A stretch of 36,490 nt of DNA from an uncultured Ruminococcus sp. (GCA_902789345.1 CADANT010000015.1:1-36490), one strand, 5' to 3'. Shown: positions 17,485 to 25,901, counted from the first letter of the stretch. Notes: generated by a model from the sequence alone, not told the origin. Made by a program: numbers and translations.

Positions 17485-18321
17485 ATGAATATTGAAATTG
17501 CAAACAGATTATGTAAGCTTAGAAAGGAACACAACCTTTCGCAAGAACAGCTGGCAGAAAAAATAGGCGTAAGCAGGCAGGCTGTTTCAAAATGGGAAAG
17601 AGCCGAGGCCTCACCCGACACAGACAATTTAATTGCACTGGCAAAAATATACGGCGTAACTGTAGACCAACTGCTTACAGGCAGCGACTCCTACAAGCAG
17701 GAGGACGCCACCCAAGAACAAACCGACAGTCAGCCATACCACAACGAGGAAAAACAAGAACAAAACACCGATGAAAGCAACAGCCAAAAGAAAAGCAAGG
17801 TTTCCTTTAAAAACGGAATACATATTGACGACAACGGTGATAATGTACACATAGGCTTTGACGGAATTCATGTAAATGACAGAAACGGAACCAAGGTATC
17901 CGTAGATAACAACGGCGTTTTTGTAGAGGAAAACGGCGAAACCAAGGCATACACCGACGAAGACGGCCATATTCACTTTTCCGACGATGTAAAGCATAAC
18001 GGCAAGGGTTCAAAATCAAGCGCCGCTAAGAAAATCCTCTATTCTACCATTCCACTTGTAACAGTGGTAGCCTTTCTTGTTATGGGTTGTACCTTTAAAC
18101 TATGGGGAATTGCCTGGGTAGTATTTTTAGCTATTCCTGTTATTCTGTCTATTCCTGAGGCAATCAGAAAAAGAAAGCCGTCCAAATTCTGCTTTCCTGT
18201 ACTTGTAGTGGCGGTTTACATAGTATTGGGCTTGTGCTGTAATTTATGGCACCCGGGCTGGATAATCTTTCTGACTATTCCTATCTACTACGCAATTTGC
18301 AGTGTAATAGAGGGCAAATAA
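17485..18321 (+). CDS. XRE-family regulator with C-terminal membrane domain
   Basis: 278 residues. Residues 1-65 are a classic HTH_3 domain (RKEHNLSQEQLAEKIGVSRQ). A Gln/Glu-rich linker covers 70-105. Residues 106-170 form repeating short strands with Asn-Gly/Asp-Gly turns (NGIHIDD, DGIHVND, NGVFVEE, DGHIHFS). Four hydrophobic helices follow around 185-275. It therefore looks like a DNA-binding protein tethered to the membrane, perhaps sensing the membrane or an envelope ligand. AAGGAGG supports the start. TGTTGA (17439-17444) and TCAACA (17462-17467) flank the promoter end and could be an autoregulatory operator. Target genes are unknown. Confidence 0.88.
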   Translation: MNIEIANRLCKLRKEHNLSQEQLAEKIGVSRQAVSKWERAEASPDTDNLIALAKIYGVTVDQLLTGSDSYKQEDATQEQTDSQPYHNEEKQEQNTDESNSQKKSKVSFKNGIHIDDNGDNVHIGFDGIHVNDRNGTKVSVDNNGVFVEENGETKAYTDEDGHIHFSDDVKHNGKGSKSSAAKKILYSTIPLVTVVAFLVMGCTFKLWGIAWVVFLAIPVILSIPEAIRKRKPSKFCFPVLVVAVYIVLGLCCNLWHPGWIIFLTIPIYYAICSVIEGK

Positions 18322-18387
18322 TTTTAGCCGTAAGCTCACATAAACACTTGCTGTAAAAAAGCCTGAAATAAAGTATAAAAACAAGAA

Positions 18388-18424
18388 AAAGCACTACGGT
18401 ATTTGCGGATTACCGTAGTGCTTT
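18388..18424. terminator. Strong hairpin terminator after the XRE regulator
   Basis: A perfect 14-bp stem, AAAGCACTACGGTA (18388-18401) with TACCGTAGTGCTTT (18411-18424). On the minus strand it is followed by a better T-tract than on the plus strand, so it may mainly end a minus-strand transcript. Confidence 0.85.
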
Positions 18425-18690
18425 CCTGTTCTGTTCTTTTTAAGTTTGAGGGGTACATTTTGAGGAGGGTAGAACATTTTATACTCCAACGGTGCGGCTC
18501 CGTTGTTGAGTATGGGTAAATAATAATATTCACTTATGAACACCATATGAATAATTATTTAAGAAAAGTAAAAGGTATTATGAACAACTATTAGTTGCAA
18601 AATAAAATTTTATCATTGTATTTTACCTCTTTATATCTCTGTTTTGCCTTTATAACAAAACTAATTACCCACCAAATTCTGCAAAATTTT
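18425..18690. other. Gene-free stretch with imperfect repeats and hairpins
   Basis: 18449-18480 holds two related segments, GAGGGGTACATTTT and GAGGAGGGTAGAACATTTT. Next comes an imperfect hairpin (about 18483-18511: ACTCCAACGG ... CCGTTGTTGAGT). CAACTATTAGTTG (about 18585-18597) is a short palindrome. A 65-residue reading frame on the minus strand crosses these structures and has no family-like sequence. The block may be an IS remnant or a minus-strand small RNA ending at the 18388-18424 hairpin. Confidence 0.4.
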
Positions 18691-18729
18691 AAACAAATGT
18701 TTGATTTTTTGCAGTCCATATGCTATAAT
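18691..18729 (+). promoter_or_regulatory. lexA promoter with LexA-box-like operator
   Basis: TTGATT (18701-18706), 17 bases, TATAAT (18724-18729), with TGC giving an extended -10. AAAC-N4-GTTT (18691-18702) overlaps the -35 and matches the core of the Firmicutes LexA box (GAAC-N4-GTTC). Placement fits autorepression. Confidence 0.7.
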
Positions 18730-18758
18730 ACCCTATAGCTTAAGCGAGGTGTATTTAT

Positions 18759-19343
18759 ATGGCAGGGCTTACAAAAAGCCAACAGAAAATTTTTGACTAC
18801 ATATGTGCCAATGTGCAAGAGGGTGTGTCACCTACCGTAAGAGAAATATGTGCGGCTACCGGACTAAAGTCCACCGCTACAGTGCACGCTCATTTAAAAA
18901 CATTAGAGGAAAAGGGACTTATTAAACGCCACCAGGGTGCCAACCGCTCAATTAGACTAAGCAATGACAACACCGCTGTTGTGCCTATTTTAGGCAGAGT
19001 AACAGCCGGTATGCCTATTTTGGCTGTAGAGGATATTCAGGGCTATGTGCCTGTAAGCGACAGCGTAAGGCGTGGCCGTGAGCTTTTTGCACTGCGTGTG
19101 GTAGGCGAAAGTATGATAAACGCCGGCATACTGGATAACGACATTGTTGTTGTACATAAAACACCTGTTGCTGATAACGGTCAAATTGTAGTGGCTATGA
19201 TTGACGACGAGGCCACCGTAAAGAGATTTTATAAAGAAAACGGACATTTTCGTCTTCAGCCTGAAAACGACAACTATGACCCTATTATAGTAGACGAGTG
19301 CTGTATACTTGGTCAGGTAATATCTGTAGTTCGCTATTATTAA
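18759..19343 (+). CDS. lexA: SOS repressor LexA
   Basis: 194 residues. LexA represses DNA-damage genes and cleaves itself when RecA filaments form. Residues 1-65 are the winged-helix DNA-binding domain (TKSQQKIFDYI, SPTVREICAATGLKSTATVHAHL). The cleavage site is Ala83-Gly84 in VTAGMP. The catalytic pair is Ser118 (GESM) and Lys155 (ATVKRF) in the S24 peptidase domain. GCGAGGTG precedes the start. The promoter carries a LexA-box-like repeat, so it probably regulates itself. Confidence 0.97.
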   Translation: MAGLTKSQQKIFDYICANVQEGVSPTVREICAATGLKSTATVHAHLKTLEEKGLIKRHQGANRSIRLSNDNTAVVPILGRVTAGMPILAVEDIQGYVPVSDSVRRGRELFALRVVGESMINAGILDNDIVVVHKTPVADNGQIVVAMIDDEATVKRFYKENGHFRLQPENDNYDPIIVDECCILGQVISVVRYY

Positions 19344-19432
19344 TAGCTTTACAGACAAATTTCTGCTGATTTTTACATATTCCGGTTATATAATGATAAT
19401 GTTTTGAAAACGATTTCGGAGGTGAAAACCTA

Positions 19433-20104
19433 ATGGCATTAGTTGATATAAAACAACTTCACTGCCCTAAGTGTGACGCTACAAATCACATTCATATATA
19501 CAAGCATATAAACGCACAAGAGGACATTAAGCTAAGGGACAAGATCCTTTCAGGTCAGCTTTTTGATTTTTACTGTCCCTACTGCGAGTACCGTGCAAGG
19601 CTCTACTACCCTTGCCTTTATAATGATGTACGAAACAAATTTATGGTTTATTTTATTCCCGGCATTGAAAAGGGACAAATGGTTGACCGTGCCGTAGAAA
19701 TGGAATTTGAGGATATGCCGAAAATAACAAAGCGCATTGTACCCACCTTTAATGAGTTTCGCGAAAAAATAATTATTTTTGAATCCGAGCTTGACGATAT
19801 GGCAGTTGAGCTTACAAAAGCCGCCGTAGCCGGCGCTGTACAAAAGAAAACAAAAATGATTGCAAACGATGGGTATTTCTCTGTATATAACAAAGAAGAT
19901 AATATTATGGGCTTTACCTTTTTCTTGGATAATAACCAGGTTTACACTCAAACCACCAAACTGGATGTGTACAGAAAATCCTGGAGCATTGTCAGCCGAC
20001 TTGGCAAAAAAGAACGGTCAATGAAAGGCTTTATAAAAATAGACAAAGCATGGGCAGACAATATCCTGTTTAGGTATCAACGCTTTGGTTTTGACACAAT
20101 GTAA
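19433..20104 (+). CDS. CpXC-domain protein
   Basis: 223 residues. Two CPxC pairs, Cys11/Cys14 (HCPKCDA) and Cys48/Cys51 (FYCPYCEY), form a probable zinc site, and the surrounding block matches the CpXC family (PF14353), whose function is unknown. The rest is a soluble alpha/beta region without known motifs. GGAGGTG gives a strong ribosome site. It is a single-gene unit: LexA ends 89 bases upstream and a terminator follows at 20160. Confidence 0.85.
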   Translation: MALVDIKQLHCPKCDATNHIHIYKHINAQEDIKLRDKILSGQLFDFYCPYCEYRARLYYPCLYNDVRNKFMVYFIPGIEKGQMVDRAVEMEFEDMPKITKRIVPTFNEFREKIIIFESELDDMAVELTKAAVAGAVQKKTKMIANDGYFSVYNKEDNIMGFTFFLDNNQVYTQTTKLDVYRKSWSIVSRLGKKERSMKGFIKIDKAWADNILFRYQRFGFDTM

Positions 20105-20159
20105 TATAACGCACCTAAATAAGGCTTTTGGCTTTACACTTAAACAGTATAAAAATTAT

Positions 20160-20208
20160 GGGCAAATACAGCGGATTAGCAAACCCGTTTGTATTTGCCC
20201 TGTTTTTA
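20160..20208 (+). terminator. Terminator after the CpXC gene
   Basis: GGGCAAATACA (20160-20170) pairs perfectly with TGTATTTGCCC (20190-20200), then TGTTTTTATT. Confidence 0.85.
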
Positions 20209-20257
20209 TTAATACAGCCTGTCTCAAACTTAAAATTGCGTATACAGAGGAGTATAT

Positions 20258-20335
20258 TTATTAAATTAAGCTTACTGCCATTAGTAAAAAATAAGTGTTA
20301 TTAATTTATTAGATTATGCTGCTGCCATTAGTAAA
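20258..20335. repeat. Pair of about 30-bp imperfect direct repeats
   Basis: Both copies end in CTGCCATTAGTAAA (20275-20288 and 20322-20335), preceded by TTATTA-A/G-ATTA and GCT. Their period is 47 bases. Nearby, CAGCCTGTCTCAAACT at about 20215-20230 looks like an insertion-sequence end but has no partner in view. Otherwise 20209-20377 is AT-rich and empty. Confidence 0.6.
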
Positions 20336-20377
20336 GAGTCAATCCTATTCACTTTAATTTGGAACTAAAAATGAAAA

Positions 20378-20414
20378 AATCCGCACTTGATGAAATAATA
20401 ATCAAGTGCGGATT
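20378..20414 (-). terminator. Terminator of the tRNA-Arg gene
   Basis: AATCCGCACTTGAT (20378-20391) and ATCAAGTGCGGATT (20401-20414) form a perfect 14-bp stem, followed on the minus strand by TTTTCATTTTT. Confidence 0.88.
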
Positions 20415-20418
20415 AAAC

Positions 20419-20495
20419 TGGCGTTCCCGAGGTGATTCGAACACCCGACCTACCGCTTAGGAGGCGGTCGCTCTATCCAGCTGAGCTACGGAAAC
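20419..20495 (-). tRNA. tRNA-Arg (anticodon CCT)
   Basis: 77 bases including an encoded CCA. Acceptor GTTTCCG/CGGGAAC, D arm GCTC...GAGC, anticodon stem ACCGC/GCGGT with loop CTCCTAA and anticodon CCT (20461-20459), T loop TTCGAAT. It reads AGG. tRNA genes are common integration sites, but no integrase or attachment duplicate is seen here. Confidence 0.96.
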
Positions 20496-20548
20496 ACGCT
20501 TCTCTAAGTGACTGCCGCAAAGCAACAGTCACACAGAATGCATTATAT

Positions 20549-20577
20549 ATTTTAATTTAATTATGCGAATTTGTCAA
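20549..20577 (-). promoter_or_regulatory. Promoter of tRNA-Arg
   Basis: Minus strand: TTGACA (20577-20572), 17 bases, TAAAAT (20554-20549). The start would be near 20542, about 47 bases before the mature tRNA. Further out, 20580-20790 holds no gene; ACAGCACA (20737-20744) and TGTGCTGT (20773-20780) can pair but lack a T-tract. Confidence 0.75.
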
Positions 20578-20790
20578 GCAGTATAACGCCTGTTGTCTGT
20601 AAACCGTTTTACCAAATGTTAAAACCAAAATTAAAACAAAAGCTCTTTATAAAGTACAGCTGTACACAAACAGACCGCCTTATAACTAAACAGCAAAACC
20701 AACTGCTTTAGAAGTACCCTATTTACGCCCTGCTTACAGCACAAGCCGTAAAAGAGGGAAAAGCCTTAACAATGTGCTGTCACCCACTGC

Positions 20791-21252
20791 TTACTTCAAA
20801 AGCTTGTTAATTTCTGTAAGCAGTTTATTTTTCAGCCTTTCCAGCTCTTGGTCAGAAAGCTTATTGCTGTCACTATACATTTTTTCCGGTGGATACCACC
20901 ACACCGGACCTTTTCCGTTTACTCCGTATTCCTCTAAATCTCCGTCGTTTCTTGGGAACAAATGCCAGTGCAAATGGGAATCACCATTGCCTAACAGCTC
21001 ATAATTCATTTTTTTAGCACCAAAGGTATTTTGTACAGCCTGTGCAACCAATGCCATTTCTTCAAGATATTTCATCATAAAGCTACGCTCCAGGTTGTAA
21101 AGCTCTGTAGTGTGCTGTTTACACAAAAACAGGGTATATCCTAAAAAATGCTGATTATCCCCCAGCACTACATAGCCTGTTTCCAGCTCGGCAACAAAAT
21201 ATTTGTTAGTTCCCTGTTTTATCATATTTATTCTATCGCATATCAGGCACAT
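20791..21252 (-). CDS. HIT-family nucleotide hydrolase/transferase
   Basis: 153 residues. The histidine triad is HLHWHL (His93, His95, His97), which acts on alpha-phosphates of nucleotides. An N-terminal Cys2/Cys5 pair is common in the Hint/HIT branch and may bind zinc with other residues. The C-terminal 40 residues form a charged helix. AGGTGA precedes the start. It is the last gene of a four-gene operon, 14 bases after ispF. Physiological substrate unknown. Confidence 0.92.
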   Translation of the reverse strand: MCLICDRINMIKQGTNKYFVAELETGYVVLGDNQHFLGYTLFLCKQHTTELYNLERSFMMKYLEEMALVAQAVQNTFGAKKMNYELLGNGDSHLHWHLFPRNDGDLEEYGVNGKGPVWWYPPEKMYSDSNKLSDQELERLKNKLLTEINKLLK

Positions 21253-21266
21253 ATTTACATCACCTG

Positions 21267-21740
21267 CTATATATTTTCAATTAAGCAAACGGCGTGTGCG
21301 GATATACCCTGGCCGTTTCCTGTAAAGCCCAGTTTTTCTTCTGTAGTTGCCTTTACGCTTACCTGGCTTGCAGACACACCACAAGCATCTGCAAGGGTAT
21401 TTCGCATTTGGTCAATATACGGCTTTAGCTTTGGCTGTTGTGCAATAACCGTACTGTCTATATTGCCTATTTTGTAGCCGTTTTTCTGCAAAACACTGCA
21501 CACCTGCTTTAACAGCTGTATGCTGTCTGCACCGCTGTATGCCGGGTCGTTATCCGGAAACAGCTTGCCTATGTCACCCAGTGTCGCCGCACCAAGCAAT
21601 GCGTCCATTATTGCGTGGGTAAGCACATCGGCGTCGGAATGGCCCAAAAGTCCCTTTTCGTATGGGACTTCCACTCCGCCTATAATAAGCTTTCTGTTTT
21701 CTGTTAGTCTATGTACATCATATCCGTGTCCTATTCTCAT
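21267..21740 (-). CDS. ispF: 2-C-methyl-D-erythritol 2,4-cyclodiphosphate synthase
   Basis: 157 residues, the family norm. It closes CDP-ME 2-phosphate to ME-cyclodiphosphate with loss of CMP, in the MEP route to isoprenoids. The metal site is Asp8 and His10 (GHGYDVH) plus His42. [22 protein letters not shown] and [17 protein letters not shown] are signature blocks. Its ATG overlaps the ispD stop by 4 bases, so the two are translationally coupled. Confidence 0.97.
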   Translation of the reverse strand: MRIGHGYDVHRLTENRKLIIGGVEVPYEKGLLGHSDADVLTHAIMDALLGAATLGDIGKLFPDNDPAYSGADSIQLLKQVCSVLQKNGYKIGNIDSTVIAQQPKLKPYIDQMRNTLADACGVSASQVSVKATTEEKLGFTGNGQGISAHAVCLIENI

Positions 21741-22429
21741 TTTAAATTACCTCTTCTCTTTAAAAAGCTTTCTGCCACGGCAATATCCTCAGGGGTAGTC
21801 AACTTAATATTCTCTGCACTGCCTACGGTTACAAGCACTCGTTTGCCCAGTGCCTCCACCAGCTGGCAGTCGTCGGTATAATCCTTATTATCCTCTTCAG
21901 CCTTTTTCATTGCCTGCATATACATATTAGTCTCAAACACCTGCGGGGTATATATGGCTACAAGACTGCTTCTGTTTGGTGTAGACAGTATAAAGCCGTT
22001 ATTATCCACTACTTTTATAGTGTCCTTTACCTGCACGCCCAAAGCGGCAGCTCCGTTTTTCTGTGCGTCTGCCACTACCTTGTTAATATCCTGGGGTGTA
22101 ACAAGCGGTCTTGCACCGTCGTGAATTGCTATATAATCGGCGTTTTTGGCAAGGGATACACCGTTTTTTACCGACTGCTGTCTTGTACTGCCGCCCTCTG
22201 CAACAGCTGTCAGCTTAGTAATTCCATTTTCACTTGACAGCCTTTTAATATCAATAATATCTGTTTTTCTGCAAACAACAACTATGCTGTCAATACTCTG
22301 TGCCTGTTGAAAAGCCTTTAATGTATGTACTATAGTAGGCGTTCCGTTTAGGTTTATAAACTGTTTGCTTATTTGTCCGCCCATTCTGGTAGACGAGCCT
22401 GCCGCTACAATTACAGCTGTAGTTTTCAT
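21737..22429 (-). CDS. ispD: 2-C-methyl-D-erythritol 4-phosphate cytidylyltransferase
   Basis: 230 residues. It joins MEP and CTP to make CDP-ME, two steps before IspF in the MEP pathway. [11 protein letters not shown] with KQF is the nucleotide-binding loop; IHDGARPLV and VKDTIK are typical active-site segments. The start has an AGGAGG-like site (AAATTTAGGAGGAAAT). It overlaps ispF by 4 bases. Other MEP genes are not in this window. Confidence 0.97.
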   Translation of the reverse strand: MKTTAVIVAAGSSTRMGGQISKQFINLNGTPTIVHTLKAFQQAQSIDSIVVVCRKTDIIDIKRLSSENGITKLTAVAEGGSTRQQSVKNGVSLAKNADYIAIHDGARPLVTPQDINKVVADAQKNGAAALGVQVKDTIKVVDNNGFILSTPNRSSLVAIYTPQVFETNMYMQAMKKAEEDNKDYTDDCQLVEALGKRVLVTVGSAENIKLTTPEDIAVAESFLKRRGNLK

Positions 22430-22455
22430 ATTTCCTCCTAAATTTATATAAACCG

Positions 22456-23685
22456 TTATTCCGTCAAGTCTGTAGGATCTTGAGTAGCTTTTTCATTATG
22501 ATTTTCAGGGAACAGCCGGTTTTCAACCTCTCTTAAAACAGACAAGGCTGTAGGCTGTAGTGTAGTATTGTTTACATTTGTAAGTCCCACTATTTTTATA
22601 TCGTCCTTTTTTGTAAAAATGTCAACAGCGTAGAAAAGCTCTGTGTTTCCTGTATGGTAGGCGTAGTCGTCGGTTACAAACCAACCGTAGCCATAGTTAA
22701 AGCCGTCTGTACCTGCGTTTGTTGCTTTGGCAAACATTTTATCACTTAAAACACCGCCACGGGTATATGCGTTTAACCACCTAAGCATATCTGTAGAGGT
22801 AGACACAATTTCACCTGCGGAATAAAAATAACTGCTGTCAATTTTTATTCCCGGAGTAAAGTTGCTGTCAAGATAGCCATTGCAGTTTGTGTCAGTCATT
22901 TTAAGTGAAGAATTATCCATATAAAGCGGGTAGAAAATTTCGTCATGTATGTAGCTTTCGTAGCTTTTGCCTGTAACTTCTTCTATAATCATTCCCAAAA
23001 TATAGTAGTTGCTGTTACAGTAGGAAAAGCACTCGCCCGGTTCAAATATAGTGTCGCGGTCATTTAGCCAATTAATAAATTCTTTTTTGGAAAGGGTGGA
23101 GTCCTCCTCCCTTTCTTCACTTTCTACGGAATAAATATATTCGTTAAGATAGTCCGGCAGTCCCGAGCACATATTCATAAGCTGTTCTATTTTTATATCC
23201 TTGCCGGTTTTAATCTCCTTAATATATTTTGAGATTTTATCATTTAACGAAAGCTTTCCCTCATCTGCAAGCTTTGCAACGGCAGTGGCGGTAAATTGCT
23301 TTGTACAAGAGCCTATTTCGTATTTAGTATCCAATGTATTCTTTATTTTTTTGTCAACATCGCTGTAACCCATAGCCTTGTGGTATATAACCTCATCGCC
23401 TACAGCTATTAGAAATGTACCGTTAAAATCAATATCCTTTAGCTGTTGAGTTACATTTTTATCAATAGTTTTTAATTTGCCCTTATCAAGTTTTGAAACA
23501 ATCGGCTGTGTTGCTTCCAGAGGCGGTCTTGTTTCCTTTTCCTTCTTTGCTACAGTTTCAGGCGTTGCCTTGGCTGACGCAGGCAGTGACGCTGTGTCTG
23601 TAGTTTTTAACGCACTTGCCCAAACAAGCCCCATTAAAACCACAAAAAAACAAACTATTAAAGCTATCTTCTTTCCTATTTTCAT
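22456..23685 (-). CDS. Secreted serine hydrolase of the class C beta-lactamase/PBP4 fold
   Basis: 409 residues. A hydrophobic stretch (8-23) is a signal peptide or membrane anchor, followed by a Thr/Ala/Pro-rich linker to about 65. The hydrolase domain has the three motifs of this fold: SCTK (Ser126, Lys129), YCN (Tyr222, Asn224) and HTG (344-346). Members include DD-peptidases, esterases and beta-lactamases; which one applies here cannot be told. The start lies after a weak GAAAGGG. It ends 26 bases before ispD and probably leads the operon with ispD, ispF and the HIT gene. No functional link to isoprenoids is obvious. Confidence 0.9.
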   Translation of the reverse strand: MKIGKKIALIVCFFVVLMGLVWASALKTTDTASLPASAKATPETVAKKEKETRPPLEATQPIVSKLDKGKLKTIDKNVTQQLKDIDFNGTFLIAVGDEVIYHKAMGYSDVDKKIKNTLDTKYEIGSCTKQFTATAVAKLADEGKLSLNDKISKYIKEIKTGKDIKIEQLMNMCSGLPDYLNEYIYSVESEEREEDSTLSKKEFINWLNDRDTIFEPGECFSYCNSNYYILGMIIEEVTGKSYESYIHDEIFYPLYMDNSSLKMTDTNCNGYLDSNFTPGIKIDSSYFYSAGEIVSTSTDMLRWLNAYTRGGVLSDKMFAKATNAGTDGFNYGYGWFVTDDYAYHTGNTELFYAVDIFTKKDDIKIVGLTNVNNTTLQPTALSVLREVENRLFPENHNEKATQDPTDLTE

Positions 23686-23735
23686 AATTAAACCCTTTCG
23701 TTACTTACGGCTGTAAAATTGCCATATTTTTTTAA

Positions 23736-23751
23736 TTGCAATGGTCTGCAA
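23736..23751 (-). promoter_or_regulatory. Palindrome upstream of the serine hydrolase operon
   Basis: TTGCA-N6-TGCAA, a 16-bp palindrome about 50 bases before the start codon. It could be an operator. No regulator is assigned. Confidence 0.3.
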
Positions 23752-23828
23752 TACATTAACCAAAACCCATTCTCTACCCAATACAAATGCATATAAACGA
23801 ATATATGATATGCACTATAAAACCCACA

Positions 23829-25028
23829 CTACTTATCTTTACGATTTTCTAATCCTATTTGCCTGATTATATCCTTATAATAACTAACTGTTTCGCTGTT
23901 AATCTCCTTATAATAATTTACAGTAGGAGATTTAACCGCTTTTTTCACAACATATGCCACCCAAATAAAGGGCAGCAAAACAGGAGCTTTTTTCAGCACA
24001 GGGAATTCCTGCGTTATAACCTGGGTATGAGGAAAGGCCTGCTTTAGTATAAACTTAACCCTACTTGGCTTTTTGCCGTTTTCTGTCATATTGGCACTTC
24101 GTATGCCTACATTATTTTCCAGTGTTCCAAAATCCCCACAGCCGGCAATAAATAGGTCAAGCCCATTATCCTTATCAATACCGATGCCGTCCTTTGAAAA
24201 CCAACGGTAGGCAACTGCCAACGCCTTTTTACTAAACTCCAAATACCCAAATTCACCTAAAATTTTATCTACATACTCCAGGTCTAAATTTCCTTTGTTA
24301 TGCTCCATAAAAACATAAAAATCCAAAAATATCCTTGGAGCAATGCCCGAATATTCAAAGTGATGTACGGCATGAACAATCAGGTAAATATAAATATCCT
24401 CAAGGTTCATTTTATATATATGTGAAGTTCCTTGCTTTAAACTGCACCTTTGCCAAATGTTTTTATAGTATGCATTTACTGTATGCATTTCCTCTTCTAT
24501 AATGCTGTGGTGCTGTTCCAAAAAAATATAGGGCTTTTTAAAATATTCCCAATCCTTACCTGTGTCATCCTCCAGAACATATCCCAGCTTTTCCAGTACA
24601 GGGTTTGCCCTTTTAAAATCTTCAAGCTTTACAAATGTATCAATATCCCCCATATATCTGTAAAATGTGCTTTGGTACATTTGCTTTAGGTACGCACCCT
24701 TTAGCGGCAGCATATCTATGCCGTTTTCCTCAAAGGCGTTTTCCAGCTTTTGAAGCTCTATAAGCTGATTGGTATCCACTATAATAAGTCGGCTGTTTTC
24801 CTTTGAAAAAGCATTCATTATCTGCTGTGTCGGTCGGTATTGGTCAGGCAGCTGCTGTATGGCATTGTAAACAAGTGTAAGCATACCCAGCCGTCTTGAC
24901 TCTGTAAATATGAACTGCCAGTTTAAATTTTCATCTACATTCTCTATTTGAGTATTATTAACAGAACAGTTTACAAAGCTAAAAATTGCCGAATATTCCT
25001 TAAAATATGTCAGAACTCTTTTATTCAA
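23829..25028 (-). CDS. Nucleotidyltransferase-like protein (NTP_transf_5 family)
   Basis: 399 residues with a TTG start at 25028. That start has GAGGTG seven bases upstream, whereas the ATG at 25049 has no ribosome site and lies across it. The family (PF14907) is uncharacterised. The core is LKGAYLKQMY (about 109-118) and YMGDIDTFV (about 125-133), which matches the acidic strand of pol-beta-type nucleotidyltransferases. A VHAVHHFEYSG helix and a long alpha-helical C-terminus follow. In other bacteria relatives occur beside polysaccharide or peptide-modification genes; neither is adjacent here. It stands alone between two other minus-strand units. Confidence 0.8.
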   Translation of the reverse strand: MNKRVLTYFKEYSAIFSFVNCSVNNTQIENVDENLNWQFIFTESRRLGMLTLVYNAIQQLPDQYRPTQQIMNAFSKENSRLIIVDTNQLIELQKLENAFEENGIDMLPLKGAYLKQMYQSTFYRYMGDIDTFVKLEDFKRANPVLEKLGYVLEDDTGKDWEYFKKPYIFLEQHHSIIEEEMHTVNAYYKNIWQRCSLKQGTSHIYKMNLEDIYIYLIVHAVHHFEYSGIAPRIFLDFYVFMEHNKGNLDLEYVDKILGEFGYLEFSKKALAVAYRWFSKDGIGIDKDNGLDLFIAGCGDFGTLENNVGIRSANMTENGKKPSRVKFILKQAFPHTQVITQEFPVLKKAPVLLPFIWVAYVVKKAVKSPTVNYYKEINSETVSYYKDIIRQIGLENRKDK

Positions 25029-25112
25029 GCACAGCCACCTCACATTCACACAGAATAATTATATTTTATTTACAGTAAAAAAACAATACAATAAAAAATT
25101 TTTAAATAATAA

Positions 25113-25176
25113 TTTCGCACAAAACCCTTAGTACAACCACCAAACAGTTGGCACTAATAAGAAGATTTGTGCGAAA
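25113..25176. repeat. Long inverted repeat between the transporter and nucleotidyltransferase genes
   Basis: TTTCGCACAAA (25113-25123) and TTTGTGCGAAA (25166-25176) form a perfect 11-bp stem around a 42-base loop that holds a partial inner pairing (CTTAGT with ACTAATAAG). It lies just past the transporter stop at 25197, so it may be a processing or termination structure. A clean T-tract is missing. Confidence 0.55.
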
Positions 25177-25196
25177 CAATACTTAACTTTTATATT

Positions 25197-25901
25197 TTAT
25201 TCAGGTATTTTATTTTGTTCCTTTAGCTTTCTTGCCAAATATATAACAGGTGTGTCACATAGGCTGGTTACAATAAATATAACATAGCTTGACAGCATAA
25301 TGCTTAGCAGTGTAGGAGCGTCATATGTACCAAAGAATGCAAATAAAGTAAACAGCACAGTATTTATCATTTGTGAAATCAATGTAGAGCCGTTGTTGCG
25401 TACCCACAAAAATCCCCTATGACTGCCGCATTTCTTTTCTGTAATACGCCACCACAAATGGTAAAGGCGTACATCAAGAAATTGTGACACCGCATATACT
25501 ATCAGGCTTGACAGCATCATACGAGGGGTGTTTGAAAACACCTGTGTTATAGCCGGCATAACCCAGTCGCTTTCTGACGGTGTAAACAGCATCCAGCTTT
25601 GAGATGCAATAATAAAGAAAATGTTGGTAAAAACGCCAAGCATAACAGCTCTGTCTGCGTCCTTTTTGCTGTGGTTTTCACTTAAAATATCGGTTATAAG
25701 GAATGTAGCCGCAAAAAATACATTACCCAAAGTTTGCTCCATTCCAAAGGCATTTACCATAATTAAACACTCAATATTTGCGGTAATGGTTGAAATAACC
25801 GTCATAGCATAAAGCCCCACCTTACCGAACCAAACATATGCCAGTATGGTTGACCCAAATATAAGTATTAAAGAAGCTACAAGCAACAATTCATTAATCA
25901 T
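25197..25901 (-). CDS. yhhQ: Queuosine-precursor transporter, YhhQ/VUT family
   Basis: 234 residues from ATG at 25901, which has AGGAGG eight bases upstream; the earlier TTG at 25919 would precede that site. It is a very hydrophobic protein with about six membrane helices. The FLITDILSENHSKKDADRAV stretch and the VSQFLDVRLYHLWW and RNNGSTLISQMINT blocks mark the VUT family (PF02592). YhhQ of E. coli imports preQ0/preQ1; other members take queuine. The start overlaps the radical SAM stop by 8 bases, so both should be made together. Confidence 0.92.
   Translation of the reverse strand: MINELLLVASLILIFGSTILAYVWFGKVGLYAMTVISTITANIECLIMVNAFGMEQTLGNVFFAATFLITDILSENHSKKDADRAVMLGVFTNIFFIIASQSWMLFTPSESDWVMPAITQVFSNTPRMMLSSLIVYAVSQFLDVRLYHLWWRITEKKCGSHRGFLWVRNNGSTLISQMINTVLFTLFAFFGTYDAPTLLSIMLSSYVIFIVTSLCDTPVIYLARKLKEQNKIPE

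Noticed and set aside
18336-18533. 65-codon minus-strand frame
   Set aside because: It crosses a strong terminator hairpin and has no protein-like pattern.
20419-20495. Attachment site for an integrated element at tRNA-Arg
   Set aside because: No duplicated tRNA 3' end and no integrase in the window.
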